Positions 35,179-43,677 of a DNA stretch of 64,000 nt are shown here, piece after piece. Source of the DNA: Malikia spinosa (GTDB lineage Bacteria > Pseudomonadota > Gammaproteobacteria > Burkholderiales > Burkholderiaceae_C); NCBI RefSeq assembly GCF_002980625.1, contig NZ_PVLR01000007.1:62001-126000 (forward strand). Reading direction: 5' to 3'. The position numbers and the translations under genes were made by a program. How positions within the stretch are numbered: position 1 is the stretch's first letter; each line of letters begins with the position of its first letter. The notes under the pieces are model-generated. The model ran no database searches, was not told where the DNA came from, and saw only the letters and a list, made by a program, of their open reading frames with translations.

Positions 35179-36267
35179 TTAAATTCGGTCGCGCGTAGTC
35201 TGGCGGCTTGTCGCGGCGTGGGCGGCTTCGTCGCGTGCCGCGAACCAGGCGCGTGCGTCGTCGCAGTCCTTGGCGATGCCCCGCGTCAGGGCGTCCAGAC
35301 CGTCATATCTCAGTTCGTCGTGCAGTTTGTGCAGCAGCTCCACCCGGATGATTTTACCGTAGGCCTCCGCCTTGCCCAGGGCCCGTTGCACCCGCTCGGG
35401 CCATTCGAGGCAGTGGGTTTCGAGCAGCACGCGTCCGCCGTTGACGTCGGCCGGGTCGAGCGAGGGCCGCACGCCGAGGTTGGCGACACCGATCAGCGGC
35501 GCCGCGTCCGGCGCCGGGTCTAGCCCATGGACCTGAACCGCGAAGATGCCGCTGGCGGCCGGCTTCCAGTGCGTGAAGCGCAAGTTCAGGGTGCGGAAAC
35601 CATCGCCCGCACCGGCCTGGCTGGCACCGAGTTCGCGCCCGAGCTTGGCGCCATGCACCACATGGCCGCTGATCGCGTAGGGCCGGCCCAGCAGCGCAGC
35701 GGCGTCCTCCATCCGGCCCTGGGCCAGCGCCTCGCGCACCGCCGAGCTCGACACGCGCAGGCCGTGCACCTCGTAGCTCAGCATGCGCGCGACATCGAAG
35801 CCCTGCGCGGCGCCGGCCGCGTCGAGCATCGCGTAGTCGCCCTGGCGTTGGGCGCCGAAGCGGAAATCGTCGCCGACCAGCATGTAGCGCACGCCTAAAG
35901 CGTCGACCAGGATCTGGTCGATGAATTCCTGTGCCGGTTGCGAAGCGAGCCGGTCGTCGAAGGGCAGGATCACGCATTGCTCGATGCCGCAGCGGCGCAG
36001 CTCGTGCAGCTTGTCGCGCAGCGTCGCGATGCGCGCCGGTGCCAGCTCGGGCTTGTTGAACTTGGCTGCGAAGTAGTCGCGCGGATGCGGCTCGAAAATC
36101 ATCGCGCAGCTGGGCACGCCGCGGTGGCGTGCCTCGTTGATCAGCAGCGCGAGCATGGCCTGGTGGCCGCGGTGCACGCCGTCGAAATTGCCTATGCTCA
36201 AGGCACAGCCGGGGCCGGCCGATTGCGGGTGGCGCAGCAGATTGTGCAGGCCTCGGATGATCTTCAT
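35179..36267 (-). CDS. ribF: Bifunctional riboflavin kinase / FAD synthetase
   Basis: The product is 362 aa from [10 protein letters not shown]. The adenylyltransferase half has [16 protein letters not shown] and [16 protein letters not shown]; the kinase half has [15 protein letters not shown] and the riboflavin-binding region [11 protein letters not shown] with the catalytic Glu in [10 protein letters not shown]. It makes FMN and FAD in the cytoplasm. It is first in the ribF-ileS-lspA order, separated from ileS by a 112-bp gap containing a REP-like repeat. Confidence 0.95.
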   Translation of the reverse strand: MKIIRGLHNLLRHPQSAGPGCALSIGNFDGVHRGHQAMLALLINEARHRGVPSCAMIFEPHPRDYFAAKFNKPELAPARIATLRDKLHELRRCGIEQCVILPFDDRLASQPAQEFIDQILVDALGVRYMLVGDDFRFGAQRQGDYAMLDAAGAAQGFDVARMLSYEVHGLRVSSSAVREALAQGRMEDAAALLGRPYAISGHVVHGAKLGRELGASQAGAGDGFRTLNLRFTHWKPAASGIFAVQVHGLDPAPDAAPLIGVANLGVRPSLDPADVNGGRVLLETHCLEWPERVQRALGKAEAYGKIIRVELLHKLHDELRYDGLDALTRGIAKDCDDARAWFAARDEAAHAATSRQTTRDRI

Positions 36268-36417
36268 GCTGTCTCTGATAGGGGAATGCGGTCGCTGAAA
36301 CCCGACCAAACACGCTATGTTGACATATCCGAGGCTGGTTTCCGAGGCTGGCGCGCGCCTTCTGCTGGCTATGATGCCAGTCCGACCCCCTTGCATGAAC
36401 CCTCACCCCGCACTCAC

Positions 36418-36720
36418 ATGATCCTCGAACACGCCGATATCCGCATCGATCCCGCCAACGCTGCCGACTTCGAAGTCGCGATCGTGCACGGCCTCAGCAG
36501 CGTCATCGCCCAGGCGCAGGGCTATTGCGGCCACAAGGTCAACCGCAGCCTCGAGTCGCCTGGCCGCTACATCCTGACCATCTTCTGGGCCACGCTCGAG
36601 GACCACACCGTGGGCTTTCGTCAGTCGCCGGCCTTCGCCGAGTGGCGCGCCATCGTCGGGCCGTTCTTCCTGCAGCCGCCGGTGGTCGAGCACATGGAGC
36701 TGGTGAACCAGGCCGACTGA
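36418..36720 (+). CDS. Antibiotic biosynthesis monooxygenase (ABM) domain protein
   Basis: The product is 100 aa, the size of a single ABM ferredoxin-like domain. MILEHADIRIDPANAADFE, GYCGHKVNRSLESPGRYIL and WATLEDHTVGFRQSPAFAEW match the usual beta-alpha-beta pattern with the central Trp and FRxSP motif. The family includes heme-degrading and quinol monooxygenases, as well as many of unknown substrate. It is divergent from ribF. Confidence 0.85.
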   Translation: MILEHADIRIDPANAADFEVAIVHGLSSVIAQAQGYCGHKVNRSLESPGRYILTIFWATLEDHTVGFRQSPAFAEWRAIVGPFFLQPPVVEHMELVNQAD

Positions 36721-36735
36721 ACGCCGCCTCGGTCG

Positions 36736-37317
36736 CTAGCGCTGGCTCCCAGCAAGCCAGCCGCAATACCCGTTGCTCTTGCTGCAGGGCTCATCCATCC
36801 AGTCGTAGAAGCGGCGCGGATCGCCTTCGATGGCGTAACGCACCCGCTTGATGCGCTTGAACTGCTGCAAGGTCCGCTCGATCTGCGAGCGGAACTCGGC
36901 CGCACCGCAACTCGACGAGCTGCCGGGCAGCCGGGAGCGGAAGTCGGCCAGGTCGACATAGGCGGTGCCGCCGCGAATCCTCACCTGCCTGAGCAGGTCG
37001 GCGCTGGCGGCCGAGAAGATCGAGTGGTAGCCGGCCGCGCGTTCACTGGCCGACGGACCGGCCAGCAACTGTTGCAAGGCTCTTTGTGCCCGGGTGGCCT
37101 GCTGCCCCTGAGCCAGCGGCCGCTCGACCGGGAACACGGCCGAGCAGTCGCTTTGATCCGGGTTCAGTCGCTGGTTGGGAAAGAACAGCCGCAGCGTCGT
37201 GCCGGTGCGGCCCGGCTCTGCCGCGCCAGCGCCTGGCAGCATCGCCAGCCACAGCAGCATTGCCAGCCGCCACATGGCCGGCAGACGCCAGCGCTGCTGA
37301 TCCCGACCCCGCATCAT
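36736..37317 (-). CDS. Secreted GerMN-domain protein
   Basis: The product is 193 aa from MMRGRDQQRW (a start at 37314 or at MWRLAMLL, 37275, is possible). After a signal peptide (LAMLLWLAMLPGAGAAEPG) the GerMN fold is visible: TLRLFFPNQRLNPDQSDCSA, the linker QRALQQLLAGPSASERAAGY, RIRGGTAYVDLADF, then EFRSQIERTLQQFKRIKRVRY. GerMN domains are extracytoplasmic and often partner cell-wall hydrolases. The gene follows the amidase-like gene on the same strand with 29 bp between, which supports that link. Confidence 0.8.
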   Translation of the reverse strand: MMRGRDQQRWRLPAMWRLAMLLWLAMLPGAGAAEPGRTGTTLRLFFPNQRLNPDQSDCSAVFPVERPLAQGQQATRAQRALQQLLAGPSASERAAGYHSIFSAASADLLRQVRIRGGTAYVDLADFRSRLPGSSSSCGAAEFRSQIERTLQQFKRIKRVRYAIEGDPRRFYDWMDEPCSKSNGYCGWLAGSQR

Positions 37318-37346
37318 CCGGTCTGGTCCCGCCTCTTTCCTGCGGC

Positions 37347-38036
37347 TCAATCCGGAATGAACAGCAGGTTGCGGTCGGGCGACCAGGACAGCACGGCATC
37401 CTCGTCGACCACGGTCTCGAACAGCAGCTGGTCGCCTCGCATCAGGCGCAGCTTGCGCGGGCCGGGCTTGTCATCCTCGTCGGTCAGCAGCTGCGCGGCT
37501 TTCTTGAGCACGAGCTCGGCATAGTCGGCCTCGCTGCCGCCTCCGGCCAGGTCGGCGCCCCGGTCGTTCGGCTGGCTGGTCTTGTACTTGTGGCCGACGC
37601 TGAAGGCGATCAGTCCGCCCTGCGGGAAGAAGCGCCGGATGCTCTCGACCAGGATGCGCGCGAGTATCGCCTGTCCGCTGGCACTGCGGATGAGGTCGGC
37701 CTGCTGCGGATGGCTCGCGAACAGGGGTTCGAGCAGCACGGCCGGCATCTGGGTGTGCTTGAGGTTGCCGTCGCCGCGGCCGTTCCAGCCGCCGACCAGG
37801 ATGCCCTGGTCGCCGCCCACATCGGTGCCGAACTGCTCGGCGATCGCCTTGGCATACCAACGCCCCCAGTTGCGGCTGACCTGGGACGCATTCGCGCCGA
37901 CCACCACCACCGCATAGTTGGCCTGGGTCGAGGAACTGCTGTTGAAATGGTGCTCGACATAGGCCACGGCCCCGGCCTGGTTGGCTGCCAGCTGGCGTGC
38001 GTAGTAGTCGCCCTCGAAGAACTTGACCTGGTACAT
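37347..38036 (-). CDS. N-acetylmuramoyl-L-alanine amidase-like protein (Amidase_3 fold)
   Basis: The product is 229 aa. VAYVEHHFNSS matches the family's second His motif and TQMPAVLLEPLFAS matches the MPAVLVE-F-S catalytic Glu motif. The first zinc His motif (HGG-D-G) of canonical amidases is not visible at the N-terminus, and there is no signal peptide, so activity on peptidoglycan is uncertain. The last 50 residues form an extra beta-rich end (LRLMRGDQLLFETVVDEDAVL). It lies 12 bp after the hydrolase-subtilisin fusion and before the GerMN gene. Confidence 0.72.
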   Translation of the reverse strand: MYQVKFFEGDYYARQLAANQAGAVAYVEHHFNSSSSTQANYAVVVVGANASQVSRNWGRWYAKAIAEQFGTDVGGDQGILVGGWNGRGDGNLKHTQMPAVLLEPLFASHPQQADLIRSASGQAILARILVESIRRFFPQGGLIAFSVGHKYKTSQPNDRGADLAGGGSEADYAELVLKKAAQLLTDEDDKPGPRKLRLMRGDQLLFETVVDEDAVLSWSPDRNLLFIPD

Positions 38037-38048
38037 GCGGGTTCTCCT

Positions 38049-40457
38049 TCAGGTGTTCAGCAACATCTTGATCAGGTTGGGCATGCCCTTGCCCTGGATG
38101 TAGGGGTCGCGGCCCAGGTCGGTGCAATGCGTCATCAGCAGCTGCTTGACCCGGTCGGGGTAGCCGATGAATTCGCTGCGCACCGACAGGAAGGCCGCCA
38201 GCAGCCCCGAGACATGGGGCGCGGCCATGCTGGTGCCGCTCATCTCGACGTAGTAGTCGCTGGCGTTGCTGCCCTGCTTGGGCCAAACGTGGCGCGCCGA
38301 CAGGATGTTCTCGCCGGGTGCGACCAGATCGGGCTTCATGCGGCCGTCGGCCGTCGGCCCGCGCGACGAGAAGTAGGACACCCCGTAGCTGTGCGGGTTG
38401 GACTTGTGGATCGAGCCGACCGCGATCGCTTCGTCCAGATTGGCCGGGTCGCCGATCGACAGGTCCATGTTGGCCGGCAGGACGCCGTTTTGCGATTCGA
38501 GCAGCGCATAGCCTTCGTTGCCGGCCGCCAGGCAGATCAGCACGCCCTGGCGCCACAGGCGCCGCAGTTCCTGGCACAGCGGCGTGTGACCGCAGCCGAA
38601 CACGCTCGGGTCGAAGTTGCCGCCCAGGCTCAGGTTGATGCCGTGGATGACCAGTTGGCCGGCGCGTTCGTTGAGGTCGGCGATCAGGTCGAGCGCCTTG
38701 ATGATGAAGGCGTCTTCGCCGCTGCCGCTGTCCTTCAGCACCTTGAAGCCATACAGCTTGGCCTCGGGTGCCATGCCCTGCAGGTCGATCTCGCGCGGGT
38801 CGTCCGGGGACTGCGCCAGCTTCATGGCGCCGGCGATGATGGCGGCGACATGGGTGCCGTGGCCGTTGCCGTCGAGCGTGGCGAAGCGCTTGTCCTTGCG
38901 CGTGAGCGCTTGCGCCGGGCCGTCGCTGGTGCAATCCCATTGCGCAACGACGTTCTGGTGCGCAGCGAAATGCGGATGTCCGGCCGCGATGCCGGTGTCG
39001 AGCACGGCCCAGGCGATGTTCTGGCCGCGCGCGCCGTAGCCCAGGTTGGCCGGGCGCGCCTGCACGGTCTGGCAGGACTGGTGGATCAGCTGGCGCTTGA
39101 CGCCGTTGCGCCAGACCCGGTCGATCTTGAGCTCGCGGCAATGCGAGCGCAGCTGCTCGATCTCGCTGCGCGTCAGGTCGGCCGAGACGAAGCGCTTCAT
39201 GCTCTGGATGCGTCCCGCTTCCAGCGGCACCCGGCTCTGCGCCAGCACCTCGGTCAGCAAGGCCTGCAGGCGCTCGCGCGCCGCGTCGAGCGACTGCTCC
39301 TGGCTGTCGTCCGACACCAGCTGGATCAGGGTCGGATGGCGCTGCTCGGGCGCGCCATCTTCGAGGTCGCTGACCAGGTCCTTCATCAGGATCGCGCGTC
39401 CGACCAGATTGCTGAAGTTGGCCCCGGCCGTGTCGCGCACGGCCTGACGCACGACATCGATCGAGAGATAGCCGGTGCCGGAATGCGGGTTCGATTCCCA
39501 TTCCGGGTTGATCCTGAGTCCTTCGATGTTCTCGATCCCGACGCCGCGCGGGTTCTGGCCGTAGTCGTTCGACAGGTCGGCGTCGAGCGCGACCGGGTCG
39601 AGCCGTTCCGCCACGTTGAGCCAGCGATCGACGCAGTCCGGCACCGCGAGCGGCTGGCCGGGTTCGAGCTTGACCAGCATGTCCTGCACCTCTTGCAGGC
39701 CCAGCGGCGAACCGATGGTCAGGAACAGCCGCACGTCGCATTGCTGCTTCTGCAGCTTGCGCAGCACCTGGTAGGCAATCATCGAGCCCTGGCTGTGCCC
39801 GATCACGATGAAGGGGCCGCCGCCGACCAGCAGCCGCTCCAGCAGGATCTTCTCCATCCGCTCGCGCTCTGTGGCATCGAAGAAGAAGTCGCGCACATCC
39901 TTCAGGAACAGCCGGCTGATCTGGCGCACGATCCAGCGCCGCATGCCGGCCGGCAAGGGCAGCACCTTGGCCGCCGGGCCGCCATCTTCTGCCACCGGTT
40001 CGAGCAGGCGCTGCTCCAGGCTCGCCATCAGCTGACGCTGTGGCGCCGAGAGTTCGGGGCCGCTGTCGAGGTCTTCGGTTGCCAGACCACGGATGCCCAG
40101 CCCGCCATCCAAGTCGGACAGCCCGTCCTTGGCGGCGCAGCTGTCGCTGGACGGGACCGGGTAGCGGACCCGGTTGACCCAGTAGGCCATGCGGGTGCGG
40201 TCGCCCATGGCGGCACCGAACAAGGCGCTGTCCCATTGGCATTTGAGGACCGAGGCGACCGGCTTGTTGTTGATGCCGTGGATGTAGACCACCGTGCCGA
40301 TCTCGGGCGCCAGCCCCTGCTTGGCGAGCAGGGCCGGGAAGTCGGGCTGCTCCGGTAGCGTGGCCGCCAGCCGCATGAAGGAACTGAACGATGCCGGTTC
40401 GGCATCTGCCGGCGCGGTCTTGCGCGCCTTGCCAGGCTTGCGTTTTTCGGTGGCCAT
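38049..40457 (-). CDS. Alpha/beta-hydrolase - subtilisin (S8) fusion protein
   Basis: The product is 802 aa; the start MATEKRKPGK follows a GGGAGAGGG ribosome site. Residues 50-400 form an alpha/beta hydrolase: YIHGIN at 59-64, nucleophile Ser222 in IGHSQGS, with Asp287 and His325 as likely triad partners. Residues 470-780 form a subtilisin domain with Asp487 (VLDTGI), His533 (GNGHGTHVA), oxyanion Asn647 (AAGNEG) and Ser743 (SGTSMAAPHVSG). There is no signal peptide or propeptide between them. Both active sites look intact, making this a rare two-hydrolase enzyme. It heads a minus-strand operon with the amidase-like and GerMN genes. Confidence 0.88.
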   Translation of the reverse strand: MATEKRKPGKARKTAPADAEPASFSSFMRLAATLPEQPDFPALLAKQGLAPEIGTVVYIHGINNKPVASVLKCQWDSALFGAAMGDRTRMAYWVNRVRYPVPSSDSCAAKDGLSDLDGGLGIRGLATEDLDSGPELSAPQRQLMASLEQRLLEPVAEDGGPAAKVLPLPAGMRRWIVRQISRLFLKDVRDFFFDATERERMEKILLERLLVGGGPFIVIGHSQGSMIAYQVLRKLQKQQCDVRLFLTIGSPLGLQEVQDMLVKLEPGQPLAVPDCVDRWLNVAERLDPVALDADLSNDYGQNPRGVGIENIEGLRINPEWESNPHSGTGYLSIDVVRQAVRDTAGANFSNLVGRAILMKDLVSDLEDGAPEQRHPTLIQLVSDDSQEQSLDAARERLQALLTEVLAQSRVPLEAGRIQSMKRFVSADLTRSEIEQLRSHCRELKIDRVWRNGVKRQLIHQSCQTVQARPANLGYGARGQNIAWAVLDTGIAAGHPHFAAHQNVVAQWDCTSDGPAQALTRKDKRFATLDGNGHGTHVAAIIAGAMKLAQSPDDPREIDLQGMAPEAKLYGFKVLKDSGSGEDAFIIKALDLIADLNERAGQLVIHGINLSLGGNFDPSVFGCGHTPLCQELRRLWRQGVLICLAAGNEGYALLESQNGVLPANMDLSIGDPANLDEAIAVGSIHKSNPHSYGVSYFSSRGPTADGRMKPDLVAPGENILSARHVWPKQGSNASDYYVEMSGTSMAAPHVSGLLAAFLSVRSEFIGYPDRVKQLLMTHCTDLGRDPYIQGKGMPNLIKMLLNT

Positions 40458-40489
40458 GTTTCCCTCTCCCCTTGCTTGTTGTTGGGCAA

Positions 40490-40507
40490 TCCGACCTTGC
40501 AGTCGGA
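40490..40507. promoter_or_regulatory. Inverted repeat upstream of the hydrolase-subtilisin gene
   Basis: TCCGAC / GTCGGA, with a 6-nt spacer, sits 33 bp before the start at 40457, in the 163-bp gap between yceH and the fusion gene. It is placed as a candidate operator for the fusion operon. The rest of this gap shows no convincing promoter or terminator. Confidence 0.3.
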
Positions 40508-40620
40508 CCCAATGTAAGGCGCGGAAAACCGGGACGCAACGGGAGATATGTCCCTTGGCGCTGGCCTTTTGTCCTGGCCTTGTCCCGGGGGACAGGACTG
40601 GGTGGCGCAGCCGTGGGGTT

Positions 40621-41283
40621 TCAGGCGCCGGCGGCCTCCAGCCGCTGCTGCAGCTCCGCCACCAGCGCCTCGAGCGCGGTGACGCGCTCGGCCAGCGCCT
40701 GCAGCTCGCCGCTCGTGCCGGCGCCGGTCTTGATTGGCGAAGCCGAGGCGACGGCAGCCTGCGCATCGACCGGCCCGCACAGCAGCTGGGCCCAGCGCTG
40801 CTCGCGTGCGCCGGGGGCGCGCTCGAGCTTGACGACCAGCGGCCCGCCTTTTTCCGGGCTGCGCTGCTGCAGCTCTTCCAGGAAGACCTCGACCGAGCCG
40901 ATGTCGGCGAAGCGGTGCCAGCGCTCGGCGTTCAGGCGCAGCTCGCCCGCGGTCTGCGGCCCGCGCAGCAGCAACAGGCCCAGCAGTGCGGCGGCCTGGG
41001 AGGGCAGGCCGACGGCGCGCTCGAAGTTGTGTTCGTAGCGCGCGGTGCGCCCGCCGCTGCTCTCGAACACCAGGCTGCGCTCGCGCAGGCCGTCTATCGC
41101 CTGCGCGATCTCGTCCTCGCTCAGGTTCATGACCGGCTCGCGGCTGGATTTCTGGTTGCAGCCGCTTTGCAGGCTGTTGAGCGTCAGCGGATAGCTGTCG
41201 GGCACGGTGCGCGCCTTCTCCATCAGCGTCGCGAGCACGCGCGCCTCGGTGGCGGTCAAGGGGGTTTGTTCGAAGTTCAGCAT
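40621..41283 (-). CDS. YceH-family (DUF480) protein
   Basis: The product is 220 aa from [13 protein letters not shown]. Two winged-helix domains are expected: [19 protein letters not shown] with [20 protein letters not shown] is the family signature, and [17 protein letters not shown] matches the second. The C-terminus is a coiled coil ([20 protein letters not shown]). The function is uncharacterised. It is divergent from purN, with 41 bp between starts. Confidence 0.92.
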   Translation of the reverse strand: MLNFEQTPLTATEARVLATLMEKARTVPDSYPLTLNSLQSGCNQKSSREPVMNLSEDEIAQAIDGLRERSLVFESSGGRTARYEHNFERAVGLPSQAAALLGLLLLRGPQTAGELRLNAERWHRFADIGSVEVFLEELQQRSPEKGGPLVVKLERAPGAREQRWAQLLCGPVDAQAAVASASPIKTGAGTSGELQALAERVTALEALVAELQQRLEAAGA

Positions 41284-41324
41284 CTGGCAGTCCGGTTGGG
41301 AAGCGGCTTTATTACACTCGCCGC

Positions 41325-41924
41325 ATGTCCCAAATTGCACCACAGAACATCGTCATCCTGATCTCGGGTGGCGGCTCCAACATGGCCGCCATCGTCAAGG
41401 CCGCCGAGCAGGGCGGCTGGCAGCAGCGCTACGGCGCCCGCATCGCCGCCGTCATCAGCAACAAGGCCGACGCCAAGGGCCTGCTGTTCGCGCAGCAGCA
41501 TGGCATTGCGACTGCTGTTGTTGATCACAAGGCCTACGCCAGCCGCGAAGAATTCGACGCCGAGCTCGCGCGCGTGATCGACGGTTTTGATCCGAAGCTG
41601 GTCGTGCTGGCCGGCTTCATGCGCATCCTGACGCCCGGTTTCGTCGACCATTATGTCGGCCGCATGGTCAACATCCATCCCTCGCTGCTGCCGGCCTTCC
41701 CGGGCCTGCACACGCACCAGCGCGCGATCGACTACGGCTGCAAGTTCGCTGGCGTGACGGTGCACCGCGTGACCGCCGAGCTCGACCATGGCGAGTTCCT
41801 GGACCAGGCGGTGGTGCCGCTGCTGCCCGACGACACGGCTGATACGCTGGCTGCCCGCGTGCTGACGCAAGAGCACATCATCTACCCGCGCGCGGTCGAG
41901 CAGCTGCTGGCGGCCGGGCGCTGA
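41325..41924 (+). CDS. purN: Phosphoribosylglycinamide formyltransferase
   Basis: The product is 199 aa. It transfers formyl from 10-formyl-THF to GAR in purine synthesis. The phosphate loop ISGGGSNM lies near the N-terminus; catalytic Asn and His are in [13 protein letters not shown]; the Asp is in the later [12 protein letters not shown] segment. [13 protein letters not shown] is the folate region. Length and motifs are standard. Confidence 0.96.
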   Translation: MSQIAPQNIVILISGGGSNMAAIVKAAEQGGWQQRYGARIAAVISNKADAKGLLFAQQHGIATAVVDHKAYASREEFDAELARVIDGFDPKLVVLAGFMRILTPGFVDHYVGRMVNIHPSLLPAFPGLHTHQRAIDYGCKFAGVTVHRVTAELDHGEFLDQAVVPLLPDDTADTLAARVLTQEHIIYPRAVEQLLAAGR

Positions 41925-41941
41925 GCCGCAGCCAGTCCTGA

Positions 41942-42853
41942 TCAGTGGGAGAGGTCGGTGACCTCGCCCGAGCTTTCGCTGAGCCCGAAGCGGCCCTTGC
42001 CGTCGCGGCTGACGCGGCCCAGCGCCACTTCCGGGTCGTGCGTGAACACGATCCGGCCATTGCGCGCCAGCAGGTCCTCCAGCAGCGCGGTCTTCTCCTC
42101 GATCAGGCCTTCCGGGAAGCGGTCGTAGCCCATCGTGATCGGCAGATGGACCCAGGGCGCGCCAGGAATCAGGTCGCCGGCAAAGACGACCGGCCCGGAC
42201 GGCATGTCGACCTCGGGCAGCAGCTGCCCCGGCGTGTGGCCGTCGCTGACATGGAAGCGCCAGTCCGGCCCCAGCGTGTCTGATGCCGCGCCGTCGGCCA
42301 GCAGCTCGAGCCGGCCGCTGGCTTCGAGCAGGTCGAGCAGCTCGGGCAGATAGGAAGCACGGTCGCGCGCATGCGGGGACTTGGCGCGCTGCCACTGGCG
42401 CTGTCCGGTGATGAAGCGCGCCTTCGGAAACAGCAGCCGCGGCGGCTGCCCCTCGGACCAGGGCGCCAGCAGGCCGCCGGCGTGGTCGAAATGCAGGTGG
42501 GTCAGCAGCACGACGTCGATGTCGGCATCCGACAGGCCAAGCTCTGCCAGGCGATCGAGCAGCGCATGGCCGTTTTCCTCGACGCCGTAGCGCTCCTTCA
42601 TCGCGGGGTCGAAGAAGGCACCGATGCCGGTCTCGACCAGGATGTTGCGGCCGGCTTCGCGCACCAGCAGCGCGCGGCAGCCGAGCAGGATGCGGTTCTG
42701 CTCATCGGCGGCCATCCAGCGCTGCCAGAGCGCCTTCGGCGCGTTGCCAAACATGGCGCCGCCGTCGAGGCGCTGGCGGTTGCCAGCCAGGGTGGTCAGC
42801 GTGCGGCCGCTGCTGGCGGCCCCGGATTGCGGTGAGGGTGCGGCGGATGTCAT
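41942..42853 (-). CDS. MBL-fold metallo-hydrolase
   Basis: The product is 303 aa from [10 protein letters not shown]. The metal-binding [10 protein letters not shown] motif is complete, followed by [10 protein letters not shown]-type sequence ([12 protein letters not shown]), FAGDLIPG with the bridging Asp, and [10 protein letters not shown] with the last His. The sequence resembles lactonase or quinolone-modifying (AttM/PqsE-like) MBL proteins, but the substrate is not predictable. It is convergent with purN. Confidence 0.9.
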   Translation of the reverse strand: MTSAAPSPQSGAASSGRTLTTLAGNRQRLDGGAMFGNAPKALWQRWMAADEQNRILLGCRALLVREAGRNILVETGIGAFFDPAMKERYGVEENGHALLDRLAELGLSDADIDVVLLTHLHFDHAGGLLAPWSEGQPPRLLFPKARFITGQRQWQRAKSPHARDRASYLPELLDLLEASGRLELLADGAASDTLGPDWRFHVSDGHTPGQLLPEVDMPSGPVVFAGDLIPGAPWVHLPITMGYDRFPEGLIEEKTALLEDLLARNGRIVFTHDPEVALGRVSRDGKGRFGLSESSGEVTDLSH

Positions 42854-42958
42854 GGAGCAACTGTAAGCGAATTCTCGGCGCTGACCTCCGCTGACCATGG
42901 CCGGTCGATGCCAGCCCTTGGCGCTGCAAGACCGGCCTGTCGCCCGGGACCCGGCGCT

Positions 42959-43570
42959 TCAGCGCCAGAGCGGCTGGCCGAGTGGCGAGCAGAGCAGGAC
43001 CAACGCGGTCACGTTGATGGCTACCGTGATCCAGAACCACTTACGGAACTGGGTCTTGGTCGATTTGTGGCGCACGAAGTGATGCGCCAGCAAGGTGCCT
43101 GGCCAGCCACCGAGCAGGGCGAACACATGCAATGTGCTTTCCGGCGTTCGTTGCAAGCCCCGCTTGGAGGCGTACTTGTCCATCGCATGAGCGCCGAGCG
43201 TGATGGCGCTGGCTGCCAGGTAGATGACTGCCAGCAGCGATGGAGCTTCCCAGACCAGGGCAAGCAGCAGGTACAAGCCCAGGAAAGCCGGGAGGGCGTA
43301 GCGCAGGGCCATCGCCCAATGGGCTGCTGCCTCGTCTCGGCTGACCGAGAGCCTTGCGGCCGGCAGGGCGGGTTCGACCTGACTGGCCTGTGCCTGGCCT
43401 TCGGGTCCGATTTCCAGCTTGAACCTGACGCGCTGCTTGACTTGCGGTCGTTCGCTACCGGGAGCGAAGGCGGTGGCCCGGACGAAGACATCCTTGCCGC
43501 CTTGTGCGGGTTCGATGAAACCGAAGCCGCGCTCTTCATCCCAGGCTTTCAAAACGCCATATGTACTCAT
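42959..43570 (-). CDS. Cold-shock domain - DUF1294 membrane fusion protein
   Basis: The product is 203 aa. Residues 1-65 form a cold-shock OB fold with RNP-1-like RGFGFIEP and RNP-2-like DVFVRATAF. After a linker come three or four hydrophobic helices with the DUF1294 signature AHAMDKYASKRGLQRTPESTLH and GGWPGTLLAHHFVRHKSTKTQF. It joins nucleic acid binding to the inner membrane. This fusion recurs in proteobacteria, function unknown. The upstream gap is unusually AT-rich, as often seen for cold-shock genes. Confidence 0.9.
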   Translation of the reverse strand: MSTYGVLKAWDEERGFGFIEPAQGGKDVFVRATAFAPGSERPQVKQRVRFKLEIGPEGQAQASQVEPALPAARLSVSRDEAAAHWAMALRYALPAFLGLYLLLALVWEAPSLLAVIYLAASAITLGAHAMDKYASKRGLQRTPESTLHVFALLGGWPGTLLAHHFVRHKSTKTQFRKWFWITVAINVTALVLLCSPLGQPLWR

Positions 43571-43624
43571 TGATTTATATGATCATTAAAATATTGTCTC
43601 TGTTATATTTTAATGAAAATAGCA

Positions 43625-43668
43625 GCGCCCAGCTCGCAATCTTGTTTCAGATTGCAACAACCGGGCGC
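43625..43668 (-). terminator. Hairpin after prfC, probable terminator
   Basis: A nested hairpin lies 10 bp past the prfC stop: inner GCAATCT / AGATTGC (6-nt loop) inside outer GCGCCC / GGGCGC arms. On the minus strand it is followed by TGCTATTTTC, a weak T-tract. It separates prfC from the cold-shock fusion gene. Confidence 0.5.
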
Positions 43669-43677
43669 CCTGTGGCG

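Noticed and set aside
40500-40620. Terminator after yceH
   Set aside because: Short inverted repeats (TGTCCC / GGGACA) exist but have almost no loop and no following T-run.
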